Assembly: GCA_965250245.1 (NCBI GenBank) | Contig: OZ252296.1 | Span: forward strand, 310,001 to 374,000 | Origin: JABDIP01 sp965250245 | Lineage (GTDB): Bacteria; Pseudomonadota; Alphaproteobacteria; DSM-16000; Inquilinaceae | DNA length: 64,000 nt | Reading direction: 5' to 3' | Part shown: piece by piece, positions 25,837 through 35,040 of the stretch | How the letters are laid out: every line of letters starts with the position of its first letter | How positions within the stretch are numbered: the first letter of the stretch is position 1 | Made by a program: the position numbers and the translations under genes | Notes under the pieces: generated by a model | Told to the model about the DNA's origin: nothing | The model's input: the letters and a program-made list of their open reading frames with translations, nothing else | Database searches by the model: none

Positions 25837-26958
25837 ATGCTTGGGTCGCTTGCGGTCGAGGGCGTCGACGTCAGCTATGGCGAGACGCGGGTGCTCAACG
25901 GCGTGTCGCTCGATGTGGCGCCGGGGGAGTTCGTCGCGCTTTTGGGAGCGTCGGGCTGCGGCAAGACGACCCTGCTGAGGTCCATCTCCGGGTTCATCTC
26001 CGTCGATCGCGGGCGCATCGTCGTCTCGGGGCGCGACCTGACCGGCCGGCCGCCGGAAAAGCGCGGCATGGCCATGGTGTTCCAGTCCTATGCCCTGTGG
26101 CCGCACATGAGCACCGCGAAGAACATCGGCTACGGGCTGAAGCTGAGGCGCTGGCCGCGCGATCGCATCGCCGGGCGGGTCGAGGAGATGCTGGCGCTCT
26201 TGAAACTCGAGGGTCTCGGTGAGCGCAATGTGGAGCGGCTGTCCGGCGGGCAGCGCCAGCGGGTCGCGCTCGGCCGGGCGCTGGCCATCGAGCCCGACGT
26301 GCTGCTGCTGGATGAGCCGCTGTCGAACCTGGATGCCCGCATCCGACTGGAGCTCAGGCACGAGATCCGGGCCTTGCAGAAGCGGCTGGGCATCACCGCG
26401 ATCCACGTCACACATGACCGCGAGGAGGCGATGGTCATGGCCGACCGCATCGCCATCATGCGGGACGGGACCATCGCCCAGATCGGCGCGCCGGAGGCGA
26501 TCTACGGCGCCCCGGACTCGCCCTTCGTGGCGGATTTCCTGGGCGCCTCCAACATCTGCGACCTTGTCGTGGCGGCCAATGGCGGCGGCCCGGCGATCGA
26601 GGCCGGCGCCGACAATACCGCAGCCGACCTGACGCCGGCACAGGCGGAGCGCCTCCACGGCGTGACCAAAGGGCAGGTGCAAGGCCACTTCCATTCCAAC
26701 GCCGCCAGGCTGGGGCCATCGGAGGACCCCTCCGATCCCGCCACCCTGGTGCTGTTTGGCCGGATCGCCCAGCGCAGCTATCCCGGCGGCTTCTTCCGCT
26801 ATTCGGTGGCCGTGGGCCGCCAGACCTATGTCGTGGATTCCGACCAGCGATTCTCGGAAGGGGACCCGGTCGGCATCCATCTGCCGGTGGACGCGATCCA
26901 CCTCTACCCACGCGCGGGCAACAACCAAGAAAGGGAGGATAAGCCATGCGTAAACTGA
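25837..26958 (+). CDS. ABC importer ATPase (FbpC/PotA/UgpC class)
   Basis: A 373-residue nucleotide-binding subunit that powers import. Walker A is LLGASGCGKTTLL, the Q loop VFQSYALWPHM, the signature LSGGQRQRVALGRAL and Walker B VLLLDEPLSNLD; the switch histidine is in VTHDREEAM. A TOBE-type C-terminal domain begins near residue 240. It is the first gene of an ATPase, binding protein, permease, permease series. GGAGGAGGG lies about 20 bases before the start. The next gene overlaps its end by 13 bases. Confidence 0.93.
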   Translation: MLGSLAVEGVDVSYGETRVLNGVSLDVAPGEFVALLGASGCGKTTLLRSISGFISVDRGRIVVSGRDLTGRPPEKRGMAMVFQSYALWPHMSTAKNIGYGLKLRRWPRDRIAGRVEEMLALLKLEGLGERNVERLSGGQRQRVALGRALAIEPDVLLLDEPLSNLDARIRLELRHEIRALQKRLGITAIHVTHDREEAMVMADRIAIMRDGTIAQIGAPEAIYGAPDSPFVADFLGASNICDLVVAANGGGPAIEAGADNTAADLTPAQAERLHGVTKGQVQGHFHSNAARLGPSEDPSDPATLVLFGRIAQRSYPGGFFRYSVAVGRQTYVVDSDQRFSEGDPVGIHLPVDAIHLYPRAGNNQEREDKPCVN

Positions 26959-28091
26959 TGATCTCCGGCGCCGTGCTGGCCGCGAGCACGCTCGCAATCC
27001 CGGCCATGGCCCAGGACACCGTCCTGAACGTTGTGACCGCCGGGTCCGAGAACATGGTCGACTATGTCACCGACTATCTCGGGCCCATGTTCGAGGAGGC
27101 CAATCCGGGGGTGCGGGTCAACGTCGTCGGCACCGGGCCGGGTGACGCCGGCTCGCAGGCGATCTTCGAGAAGCTGTCGGCGCAATCGGCGGCCGGGGTG
27201 GAGGCCTGGGATGTCGACGTTGCCGTCGTCCACCAGAAGATGGGCGGCGCCATGGTCCGCGAGGGGCTGCTTTCCAGCTATCGTGGCGATATCGCCACCG
27301 GCGCCCTGGTGACCTCGGCGGCGGCGGACAACGCGCTTGGCACGGACGTCACCGGCTACGTGATCCCGATGTTCCACAGCCAGACGGCGATCGCCTACAA
27401 CCCGTTGCTGATCACCGAGCCGCCCAACTCCTACGACGAGCTGGTGTCGTGGACCGCCGACAATCCGGGGCAGTTCGGCTACAACGGCATCAAGGGCGGC
27501 ATGTCCGGCGTCAGCTTCTATGTCGGCTGGCTCTATGCCATGACCGACGATGCCCAGCAGATGATGGCCGGCCCGTATGACGCCTCGCTGGCCGATGGCT
27601 GGGGTGATGCGCTCGACGCGCTGAAGGCGTTCAACGAGAACGTCACCTTCACGCCAGGCAATGCCGGGACCCTCGACATGCTGAACCGTGGCGAGATCGC
27701 CATGGGGCCGGTCTGGGTCGACATGTTCTACACCTGGCAGGCCGATGGACGGCTGTCGCCGGACATCAAGCTGAACCTGATCTCGCCGGGCATGCCGGGC
27801 CAGCCGATGTATTACGTGACCCCGGCCAAGGCGGCCAACCCGGACCTGGCGCGGGAGTTCATCGAACTGGCGACCAGCCCGCCGGTCCAGGCGGAAGGGA
27901 TCGTGCAGCGGTTCAACTGGTATCCGGGCATCGATGCCTCCCATATCGAGGACTACATGCCGGCGGATGCGTGGGACAAGTTGTTTGCCGACGTCACCCC
28001 GGTGGATTTGGCGGAGAAGGGACGGACCTTCCCGATCGCCGAGTTCTTCGATCTGGCGCTGGAGAACTACGAACGGCGGGTCTCCCAGTAG
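26946..28091 (+). CDS. ABC importer periplasmic solute-binding protein
   Basis: 381 residues with a Sec signal (MRKLMISGAVLAASTLAIPAMAQ, cleavage after AMA-Q) and the two-lobed fold of family 1 binding proteins (LNVVTAGSENMVDYVTDYLGPMFEEANPGVRVNVVGTG). AGGGAGGA precedes the ATG, which lies inside the end of the ATPase gene. The likely ligand class is a small organic solute such as a polyamine, sugar phosphate or carboxylate; the sequence does not decide. The FNWYPGID and MYYVTPAKAA segments are typical of the YnjB/AfuA-like branch (tentative). Confidence 0.88.
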   Translation: MRKLMISGAVLAASTLAIPAMAQDTVLNVVTAGSENMVDYVTDYLGPMFEEANPGVRVNVVGTGPGDAGSQAIFEKLSAQSAAGVEAWDVDVAVVHQKMGGAMVREGLLSSYRGDIATGALVTSAAADNALGTDVTGYVIPMFHSQTAIAYNPLLITEPPNSYDELVSWTADNPGQFGYNGIKGGMSGVSFYVGWLYAMTDDAQQMMAGPYDASLADGWGDALDALKAFNENVTFTPGNAGTLDMLNRGEIAMGPVWVDMFYTWQADGRLSPDIKLNLISPGMPGQPMYYVTPAKAANPDLAREFIELATSPPVQAEGIVQRFNWYPGIDASHIEDYMPADAWDKLFADVTPVDLAEKGRTFPIAEFFDLALENYERRVSQ

Positions 28092-28151
28092 CCCGGTAGC
28101 GGACTGACCGGAAGCGGGCGGCATCACGCCGCCCGCGACCGCCGCTCTGCG

Positions 28152-29012
28152 ATGCTTCCACTCTCCCTGCGACCGTCCCTAGCCGGACTGCTGCTGGTCG
28201 CGCCGGCGCTGCTGCTGCTCGCCGTCCTGTTCCTCTATCCGCTGACCGCCTCGCTGATCTCCGCGTTCACGCTGGAGGGCGAGGGCGGTGCCGGCAACTC
28301 GGTCGGGCTGGCGAACTTCATCACCGCATACGAACTCTACGCGACCGACATCGTCTTCACCGTCGTCATCGTCAGCGTCTCGGCGATCCTGATCGGTCTC
28401 CTGGCGGTGGCCATCGGCGGCTATCTGACCCTGGGCGAATCCGGGATCGCGGTGGCCGCCCTGCGCTGGCTGTACCGCTGGCCGTTGTTCATCCCGTTCA
28501 TCGTCGCCGCCCAGTGCATGCGCACCTTCCTGGCCAAGAACGGGCTGATGAACAACACGCTGGTGTCGGCCGGGCTATTCGAGCCGCTGGCCGCGCAGAG
28601 CTTCCTCGACTGGCGCGGCATCATCATCACCTTCGTGTGGAAGCAGACCCCCTTCGTGGCCCTTCTGGTCGCCGGCGCCATGGCGTCGATCGACCGCGCG
28701 ACCATCGAGGCGGCGCGCAATCTCGGCGCCTCGCGCCTGCGCACCCTGGTCGAGATCGTGGTGCCGCAGGTCCAGTCGATCCTGGTGGTCGGCCTGGTAC
28801 TCAGCTTCGTCACCATGATGTCGGTGCTGTCGGTGCCGCTGATGATCTCCGGCAACACGCCGACCATGATGACCGTCGACATGGCATTCCGCATCAACGC
28901 CTATGGCGATTACGGCACCGCAAACGCGCTCGGCCTGATCTCCTATCTGCTGACCGGCGCGGTGGCCTGGATCTACCTGCGCCGTGGGGTCCGCAACGAG
29001 GGGCAGGCATGA
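28152..29012 (+). CDS. ABC importer permease 1
   Basis: A 286-residue inner-membrane subunit with six predicted helices. The coupling EAA loop is TIEAARNLGASRLRTLVEIVVPQVQSIL. The opening helix LAGLLLVAPALLLLAVLFLYPL is typical of PotB/UgpA-type permeases. A 60-base gap after the binding-protein gene contains a GC-rich inverted stretch (GCGGGCGGCATCACGCCGCCCGC) that could reduce read-through, making the binding protein more abundant. The stop overlaps the second permease (ATGA). Confidence 0.92.
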   Translation: MLPLSLRPSLAGLLLVAPALLLLAVLFLYPLTASLISAFTLEGEGGAGNSVGLANFITAYELYATDIVFTVVIVSVSAILIGLLAVAIGGYLTLGESGIAVAALRWLYRWPLFIPFIVAAQCMRTFLAKNGLMNNTLVSAGLFEPLAAQSFLDWRGIIITFVWKQTPFVALLVAGAMASIDRATIEAARNLGASRLRTLVEIVVPQVQSILVVGLVLSFVTMMSVLSVPLMISGNTPTMMTVDMAFRINAYGDYGTANALGLISYLLTGAVAWIYLRRGVRNEGQA

Positions 29013-29821
29013 TGGCGCTCCGGCTCCTGCGCTCCCTGCCGGCGGCGCTGCTGATCGTGCTGCTGGCCCTGGCGATCTTCGGCCCGCTGACCAACCTGCT
29101 GATCTGGTCGGTGACCGAGCGCTGGTACTTCCCGCACAAGCTCCCGCTCGAATGGGGCTTCAGCTTCTGGGAACGGGTCTTCCGGCCGCGCGGCAATGCG
29201 ATGGATTCGCTGGTGACCAGCATCTGGATCGCCACTTTCACGGTGATCGCCTGCCTCGCCCTGTCGGTGCCGGCCGGATATGCGCTGGCGCGCCTGAAGT
29301 TGCCGGTGCGGGCGCTGATCATGCTGGCCTTCCTGCTGCCGCAGGCGTTTCCCAGCGTGCCGATCTACATCAACGTCGCGCGCATCTTCTACACCCTGCA
29401 GCTCAACGGGACGATCGCCGGCGTGGTGATGGTGCACACCCTGCACGGGCTGGTCTATTCGGTCTGGATCGCCACCGCCGCCTTCGCCGCCGTCGACCGC
29501 ACGCTGGAGGAGGCGGCGCGCAGCGTCGGCGCCGGCCCGCTGCGCAGCTTCTTCACCATCACCCTGCCGCTCGCCGCCCCCGGCATCATGGCCAGCGCGA
29601 TCTTCGTCTTCCTGGAATCCCTCGACGAGTTCACCGGCACCTATTTCGTCGGCACCCCGGACGTGACCACGCTGCCGCTCCTCATGTTCCGGGCCAGCAT
29701 GGAGGGCAACTACCAGATCGCCTCGATCACCGCCCTGATCCTACTGGTGCCGTCGGTCGGCTTCATGCTGGTGGTCGAGCGCTACCTGCGCGCCGACGTC
29801 CTGGCCAAGGTCGGGAGCTAG
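29009..29821 (+). CDS. ABC importer permease 2
   Basis: 270 residues, six predicted helices. The EAA loop is TLEEAARSVGAGPLRSFFTITLPLAAPGI, contacting the ATPase. The start at 29009 overlaps the first permease stop (ATGA); a second ATG follows at once. Pairing with the previous subunit and the PotC/UgpE-like FLLPQAFPSVPIYI region completes a classic importer. It converges with the dienelactone hydrolase gene after only 39 bases. Confidence 0.92.
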   Translation: MMALRLLRSLPAALLIVLLALAIFGPLTNLLIWSVTERWYFPHKLPLEWGFSFWERVFRPRGNAMDSLVTSIWIATFTVIACLALSVPAGYALARLKLPVRALIMLAFLLPQAFPSVPIYINVARIFYTLQLNGTIAGVVMVHTLHGLVYSVWIATAAFAAVDRTLEEAARSVGAGPLRSFFTITLPLAAPGIMASAIFVFLESLDEFTGTYFVGTPDVTTLPLLMFRASMEGNYQIASITALILLVPSVGFMLVVERYLRADVLAKVGS

Positions 29822-29860
29822 GGCCGAGACCGATCGCGCCGGCTCCCTCGTCGCGCGCCG

Positions 29861-30745
29861 CTATCCCAGCTTCTCCTTGAAGAACGCGATCGTGCGGTCC
29901 CAGGCCAGCGTCGCCGCCGCCTCGTCGTAGCGGGGCGTGGTGTCGTTGTGGAAGCCGTGGTTGGCGCCTGGATAGAAGTGGGCGGTGTATTCCTTGCCGT
30001 TGGCGTCCAGGGCCGCCTGGTAGGCCGGCCAGCCGGCATTGATGCGCTCGTCCAGCCCGGCGAAGTGCAGCAGCAGCGGCGCCTGGATCTTCGGCACGTC
30101 CTCCGCCGCCGCCTGGCGGCCGTAGAACGGCACCGAGGCGGCCAGGTCCGGCAGACGGACCGCCATGCCGTTGCACACACCGCCGCCGAAGCAGAAGCCG
30201 ACGGCGCCGATCCGGCCGATATCGCCCTGGCCGTCCAGGTACCGGTAGGCGGCAACGAAATCCTCGAATAGCTTGGCGCGGTCCAACTGCCGCTGCATGG
30301 TGCGGCCTTCGTCGTCGGTTCCGGGATAGCCGCCCAGCGGCGTCAGCCCGTCCGGCGCCAGCGCGGTGAACCCGTCCACCGCCAGCCGGCGCGCGACATC
30401 CTCGATATACGGGTTGAGGCCGCGGTTCTCATGCACCACGACCACGCCCGGCGTGCTGCCCGAGGCATCGGCCGGCCGGGCCAGCAGGCCGCGGATGGTG
30501 CCGTGCCCCTCGGGCGAGGGGTAATCCACATAGTCGGCCGAGATGCGCGGGTCGTCCGGCATCACCTGCTGCGCCAGCGCATAGTTCGGCGCCAGCGCCT
30601 CCAGCAGCCCGGCCGCGGTCATGCCTCCGACGGCGTATTTCGCCGCCCGGTCCAGGAACTGCCGGCGATCGATGTCGCCATGCACGAGCTTGTCGAAGAG
30701 GTTGAGCAGCCCCTGATCGAAATCGCTGGCCTGTTTGCGTGTCAT
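29861..30745 (-). CDS. Dienelactone hydrolase family protein, exported
   Basis: A 294-residue alpha/beta hydrolase. The N-terminal 60 residues carry a Tat-like signal (DRRQFLDRAAKYAVGGMTAAGLLEAL, ending ALAQQ). Catalytic Cys is in GFCFGGG, Asp in AGLDERIN and His in GANHGFHND, the Cys/Asp/His triad of dienelactone hydrolases. Family members open lactone rings or act as general esterases. The ATG at 30745 is chosen from a longer frame because GGGGAGGA precedes it. The gene's AT-rich promoter region is shared with the divergent cytochrome gene. Confidence 0.88.
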   Translation of the reverse strand: MTRKQASDFDQGLLNLFDKLVHGDIDRRQFLDRAAKYAVGGMTAAGLLEALAPNYALAQQVMPDDPRISADYVDYPSPEGHGTIRGLLARPADASGSTPGVVVVHENRGLNPYIEDVARRLAVDGFTALAPDGLTPLGGYPGTDDEGRTMQRQLDRAKLFEDFVAAYRYLDGQGDIGRIGAVGFCFGGGVCNGMAVRLPDLAASVPFYGRQAAAEDVPKIQAPLLLHFAGLDERINAGWPAYQAALDANGKEYTAHFYPGANHGFHNDTTPRYDEAAATLAWDRTIAFFKEKLG

Positions 30746-31027
30746 GACCAGTCCTCCCCATCCGGTGATCCGATCCACTCTCGCAGACTCTCCGACACTA
30801 CGCCAGCCCAGCATCCTTATGGTTGTAATACTCATCAATCATGATATTTTACAAGACAAGATCGGGTGAAACTGGAATAAATTCCTGAACTTAGTTTCGA
30901 TTGTCTAATTCTTTCTCGAGTTAAATTATCGAATTTACAGATAAGTATTGCCATCAATATAAAAAAATCGGCCGACGCGGAATTGTTGGTCTTTATCTAA
31001 GAAGTCTATTCGCGGGGAGATATTGCG
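30746..31027. other. Divergent AT-rich intergenic region
   Basis: 282 bases with no gene between the dienelactone hydrolase and the cytochrome. From about 30830 to 31000 the sequence is strongly AT-rich, in contrast with the flanks, with an A-run at 30961-30967. It most likely holds both promoters. No clear -35/-10 pair or palindrome was picked out. A GGGGAG site at 31014-31019 precedes the cytochrome start. Confidence 0.6.
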
Positions 31028-32791
31028 ATGCATCTCAAGAAATATTGCGCGCCCATTTTTGTTCTCTCGATTGGTTTGCTGTCACAGCTTGGTTTCGGGT
31101 CCGCCGATGCCATCGCCCAGATCGTGCAGACCAACCAGGGGCCGGAATGGACTTCGGATCGCCGGGCCGAGTTCTACACCCAGGACCAGGGCTCCCGGAT
31201 CATGCCGCTGGCTTGGATGCGGGCGCTGAAGCAGGCCAATGGCGACGGGTTCCTGGCCGACGGCCTGAGTCGTTACGGGTATCTGCCCAATCCCGGCAGC
31301 GCCATGCCGGACGTCCCGGTCGGCTTCACCGTGGCCCAGAGCCCCGGCGGCGCCTCGATCGGCATGACCTGTTCGGCCTGCCACACGCGGCAGATCGAGG
31401 TGAACGGCACCGCCTACCGCATCGATGGCGGCCCGGCGATCGTGGATTTCCAGAGCTTCCTGGCGGACCTGGACGTGGCGGTCGGCGCGGCCGTTCGAGA
31501 CGATGAATCCTTCGACGTCTTCGCCGTCCAGGTCCTCGGGCGGGGCGCCACCGATGCGCAGAAGGCGATGCTGAGGCGGGAGGTGGAAGCCTGGCATCTG
31601 CGGTTCCACACGCTGGTCGAGCGATCCCTGCCGGACCCGGCCTGGGGTCCGTCGCGGCTGGACGCGGTCTCGATGATCTTCAATCGGCTGACGGGGCTGG
31701 ACATCGGCGAAGACCCGACGCGCATGATCCCCGACAACATCGCGCTGGCCGACGCCCCGACCCGCTACCCCTTCCTCTGGAACGCCGCGCGGCAGGACAA
31801 GACGCAGTGGCCGGGCTTCGCGGATAACGGCAACGACATCCTGGGCCTTGCCCGGAACCTCGGCGAAGTGTACGGCGTCTTCGCGGATTTCCATCCCATC
31901 AAGCAGGATGGGTGGTTCATGAACCGCGACTACCTTTCGGTCAATTCGGCGAACTTCGCGGGGCTGGGCAAGCTGGAGGACCTGATCTGGAAGATCGGGC
32001 CGCCGCAATGGCCCTGGCAGCTGGACGGCACCCTTGTCGAGCAGGGCCGGCAGATCTTCGACCGTGACACCGCCCAGGGCGGGTGCGTGGAGTGCCACGG
32101 CATTCGCACCGGCGCGTTCCGGTCTCCCCTCCACCGCACCTGGGCGACGCCGATCCAGGATGTGGGCACGGACGCCCGGGAGTGCCAGATTCTGGAGCGC
32201 AGGGTGGACACCGGCGTCATGGAAGGTGCGCGGATCCGGGGAATCGTCAGTCCGATTGAGGCGACCGATACGGCCTTCAATGTATTAGGCGCGTCGGTCA
32301 TCGGTGCGATCATTCAGCATTCCCTCTCATTCGGATCGGCGGGCGCATTGACCGCCACCGCCACCGCCACGCAGCAGCCGGAACTGCCGCCGGAACTGGA
32401 CTACTTGAGGGGCGCCTTCCAGGAGCCGGAGGCACCTGTATCGGCGCCGCTCACGAGTGTGATGGGCGTGGAGCCGTCGGGCTGCCGATACGAGGCACGG
32501 GTCATGCAGGGCATCTGGGCGGCCGCGCCCTACCTGCACAACGGTTCGGTGCCGACCCTGGCGGAACTGCTGAAACCGTCGGAGGAGCGGGTTGAATCCT
32601 TCGAGATCGGCCCGGAATACGACATCGTGGCGGTCGGGCTCGCCGTCGACCAGACCCGGTTCGACTACACGCTGCAGACCACCGGCTGCGACGACATCGC
32701 GTCCGGCAACAGCCGCTGCGGCCACGAATACGGCACCACGCTGTCGGAAAGCGAGAAGGCGGCCCTGCTGGAATACCTCAAATCGCTGTAA
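31028..32791 (+). CDS. Periplasmic di-haem c-type cytochrome (RoxA/peroxidase-like family)
   Basis: 587 residues with a Sec signal (residues 1-31). Two CxxCH haem sites are seen: CSACH near residue 118 and CVECH near 354. The C-terminal YEARVMQGIWAAAPYLHNGSVPTLAELL is characteristic of the large di-haem family that includes cytochrome c peroxidase-like proteins and the rubber oxygenase RoxA. Peroxidase, oxygenase or plain electron-transfer activity are all possible; the sequence does not separate them. The first 100 bases are AT-richer than the rest. No partner redox gene is adjacent. Confidence 0.82.
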   Translation: MHLKKYCAPIFVLSIGLLSQLGFGSADAIAQIVQTNQGPEWTSDRRAEFYTQDQGSRIMPLAWMRALKQANGDGFLADGLSRYGYLPNPGSAMPDVPVGFTVAQSPGGASIGMTCSACHTRQIEVNGTAYRIDGGPAIVDFQSFLADLDVAVGAAVRDDESFDVFAVQVLGRGATDAQKAMLRREVEAWHLRFHTLVERSLPDPAWGPSRLDAVSMIFNRLTGLDIGEDPTRMIPDNIALADAPTRYPFLWNAARQDKTQWPGFADNGNDILGLARNLGEVYGVFADFHPIKQDGWFMNRDYLSVNSANFAGLGKLEDLIWKIGPPQWPWQLDGTLVEQGRQIFDRDTAQGGCVECHGIRTGAFRSPLHRTWATPIQDVGTDARECQILERRVDTGVMEGARIRGIVSPIEATDTAFNVLGASVIGAIIQHSLSFGSAGALTATATATQQPELPPELDYLRGAFQEPEAPVSAPLTSVMGVEPSGCRYEARVMQGIWAAAPYLHNGSVPTLAELLKPSEERVESFEIGPEYDIVAVGLAVDQTRFDYTLQTTGCDDIASGNSRCGHEYGTTLSESEKAALLEYLKSL

Positions 32792-32842
32792 GTCGCGCAC
32801 TGGCCGGCTGCCGGATGATCCGGCAGCCGGACCCGCCGGGGT

Positions 32843-33241
32843 TCAACCGCAGGGCCAGGCCTCGCGGATGGCGGCCTCCAGGGCGGCGGCCGGGCTGCCC
32901 TCGAACGTCCCGTGCCAGTCGGGATGGGCCCGGATATAGCTGTTGAACAGGACGACCACGTCTGTGGTGGTGAAGGTATCCGGCGCGCAGAACCAGCCGC
33001 GTTCCGGCGTCTCGTACTCCGGGTGGCGGCCGGTCATCACCCCGTAGATGAAGCCGTTGCAGGCGCCGGCGTCAAAGATGCTCTGCTGGTCGGCCACCCC
33101 GGCGGTCAGGGCCCGCTCCGCGGCTTCGCACATGGAGACCATGTCGTCGAACCGGCCGCCCTCGAGATTGTCGGCGGCCAATGCCCGCGACCCGGTGGCG
33201 ATTGCCGCCAGGACCATCAGGCTCGTCAGGATCGTTCGCAT
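32843..33241 (-). CDS. Rap1a/Tai-like small secreted protein
   Basis: 132 residues with a Sec signal (MRTILTSLMVLAAIATGSRALAA). The mature part has four cysteines arranged as CEAA, AGACNGFIYGVM, FCAPD and a terminal PC, with VVVLFNSYIRAHPDWHGTFEGSPAAALEAAIREAWPC, a pattern of the Rap1a/Tai family. Named members are immunity proteins of type VI effectors, but many relatives lie far from any such system, as here. No toxin gene or type VI gene is present in the window. Confidence 0.65.
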   Translation of the reverse strand: MRTILTSLMVLAAIATGSRALAADNLEGGRFDDMVSMCEAAERALTAGVADQQSIFDAGACNGFIYGVMTGRHPEYETPERGWFCAPDTFTTTDVVVLFNSYIRAHPDWHGTFEGSPAAALEAAIREAWPCG

Positions 33242-33406
33242 CGGCGGACGCTAGCATGGCGCCGAACGCCGTCGCAATCGGACGGCGTTCTAGGGGTCGG
33301 CGATCGGCGAAATGGAGAATGCGCTGGATTTCCGGGGGGCTATGCGGTTCAGTTTTCGGCTGGGAACGGCAGGACGCGGGAACGAGAAAGAAAAGGGAGG
33401 TCCATC

Positions 33407-34501
33407 ATGAAGCGCAGAGATCTGGTCAAGGGGATCGCCGGGGGAACCGTGGCCGCAGGGGCGGCAACCGTGGCGGCGCCGGCGATCGCGCAGGATCGCC
33501 GGCAATGGAAGATGGTGACCGCCTGGCCGAAGAACCTGCCCGGGCCGGGCGTGGCGGCGCAGATGCTGGCCGACCGCATCACCGCGCTGTCCGGCGGCCG
33601 CATCGAGGTCAAGCTGTTCGCGGCTGGCGAGCTGGTGCCCGGGCGCGGCGTGTTCGACGCGGTCTCCGAAGGCACGGCGGAGCTGTATCACGCGGTGCCG
33701 GCCTATTGGGGGTCCAAGTCCAAGGGCATCCTGCTGTTCGGGTCGCAGCCTTTCGGCCTGCGCGCCGATGAGCAGTTCGGCTGGCTGGCCCATGGCGGCG
33801 GTCAGGCCCTCTATGACGAGATGTATGCCCGCTTCGGGCTGAAGCCGTTCCTGTGCGGCAATTCCGGGCCGCAATGGCAGGGCTGGTTCCGCACCGAGAT
33901 CAATTCGGTCGATGATTTGCGCGGGCTCAAGTTCCGCACCACCGGCCTGGCGTCGGAGATGTGCAGCAAGATCGGCATGGCGGTCCAGGCCATGGGCGGC
34001 CGCGACATGTTCCAGGCGCTGCAATCCGGCGCGCTGGACGCCGGCGAGTTCATCGGCCCCTGGACCGACAGCGCGCTCGGCTTCTACCAGGTAGCCCAGA
34101 ACTACTACTGGCCGGGCGTCGGCGAGCCGTCCTCGGCGGAGGAATGCGCGGTCAACCAGGATGCCTACAACGATCTTCCCGACGATTTGCAGCAGGCCGT
34201 CGCACTCGCCTGCGAGAGCCTCTACAACCCGGTCTGGACTGAATACACCACCAACCACGCCCGCGCCTTGCAACAGCTGGTGGCAGAGCAGGGCGTCCAG
34301 GTGCGCAAGCTGCCCGACGATGTGATCGTGGCCCTGGGCAATGCCGCGGGCGAGGTGATCGCCGATCTGCGCGAGGACGAGGACGAGCTGGTGCGTCGGA
34401 TCACCGAGAGCTTCCTTGCCTATCGCGAATCCGTCGCCGGCTACATGACCTATGCCGATAACGGTCAGATGAACGCCCGGGCGCTGGACTACACCTACTA
34501 G
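33407..34501 (+). CDS. TRAP transporter substrate-binding protein (TakP-like)
   Basis: 364 residues with a Tat-type leader (MKRRDLVKGIAGGTVAAGAATVAAPAIAQ). The DctP fold is shown by LAEDRITALSGGRIEVK-like sequence, AAGELVPGRGVFDAVSEGT, QGWFRTEINSVDDLRGLKFRTTG and GEFIGPWTDSALGFYQVAQNYYWPG. The last two regions closely resemble TakP, a sodium-dependent 2-oxoacid binding protein, so keto-acid import is the best guess (inference). AAGGGAGG precedes the ATG. The two membrane subunits follow directly. Confidence 0.92.
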   Translation: MKRRDLVKGIAGGTVAAGAATVAAPAIAQDRRQWKMVTAWPKNLPGPGVAAQMLADRITALSGGRIEVKLFAAGELVPGRGVFDAVSEGTAELYHAVPAYWGSKSKGILLFGSQPFGLRADEQFGWLAHGGGQALYDEMYARFGLKPFLCGNSGPQWQGWFRTEINSVDDLRGLKFRTTGLASEMCSKIGMAVQAMGGRDMFQALQSGALDAGEFIGPWTDSALGFYQVAQNYYWPGVGEPSSAEECAVNQDAYNDLPDDLQQAVALACESLYNPVWTEYTTNHARALQQLVAEQGVQVRKLPDDVIVALGNAAGEVIADLREDEDELVRRITESFLAYRESVAGYMTYADNGQMNARALDYTY

Positions 34502-34536
34502 GCGCGCGCCGGCACGGGGGTGGGGCCGGTGCGGCC

Positions 34537-35040
34537 ATGACCGGGATCGCGGACCGGCTGGACGCGATCAACCGGGCGGTCGGCGCGGTGGTGCGCTGGG
34601 CGGCGCTGGCCATGGCGCTGCTGCAGTTCGGCATCGTGCTGCTGCGCTATGTGTTCGGCGTCAGCAGCATCGCGTTGAACGAGAGCATCCTGTACCTGCA
34701 TGGCACGCTGTTCATGCTGGGTGCGGGCTACACGCTGCTGGTCGGCGGCCATGTCCGGGTCGATGTTTTCTATGCCCGGGCCAGCCGCCGCGCGCGCCGT
34801 GCCATCGACATCTTCGGCCATCTGTTCCTGCTGATGCCGGCGATGACGGTGCTGCTGTACTGGTCGTGGCCGACCGTGCGCAATTCCTGGGCGATCCTGG
34901 AAGGGCCGATCTCGGTCGGCGGCATCCCTGCCTCCTTCCTGCTGAAATCGTTGATCCCGGCCTTCTGCGTGCTGCTGCTGGTCCAGTCGGCCGCCTGCCT
35001 GCTGCGTGACATCGCAAGGTGGCGAGAGGGCCGGGAATGA
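34537..35040 (+). CDS. dctQ: TRAP transporter small permease (DctQ)
   Basis: 167 residues, four predicted helices, with the DctQ pattern of a first amphipathic segment (LDAINRAVGAVVRWAALAMALLQFGIVLLRYVFG) and NESILYLHGTLFMLGAGYTLLVGGHVRVDVFY. The small subunit holds the large permease in the inner membrane. The stop overlaps the dctM start as ATGA. Confidence 0.93.
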   Translation: MTGIADRLDAINRAVGAVVRWAALAMALLQFGIVLLRYVFGVSSIALNESILYLHGTLFMLGAGYTLLVGGHVRVDVFYARASRRARRAIDIFGHLFLLMPAMTVLLYWSWPTVRNSWAILEGPISVGGIPASFLLKSLIPAFCVLLLVQSAACLLRDIARWREGRE

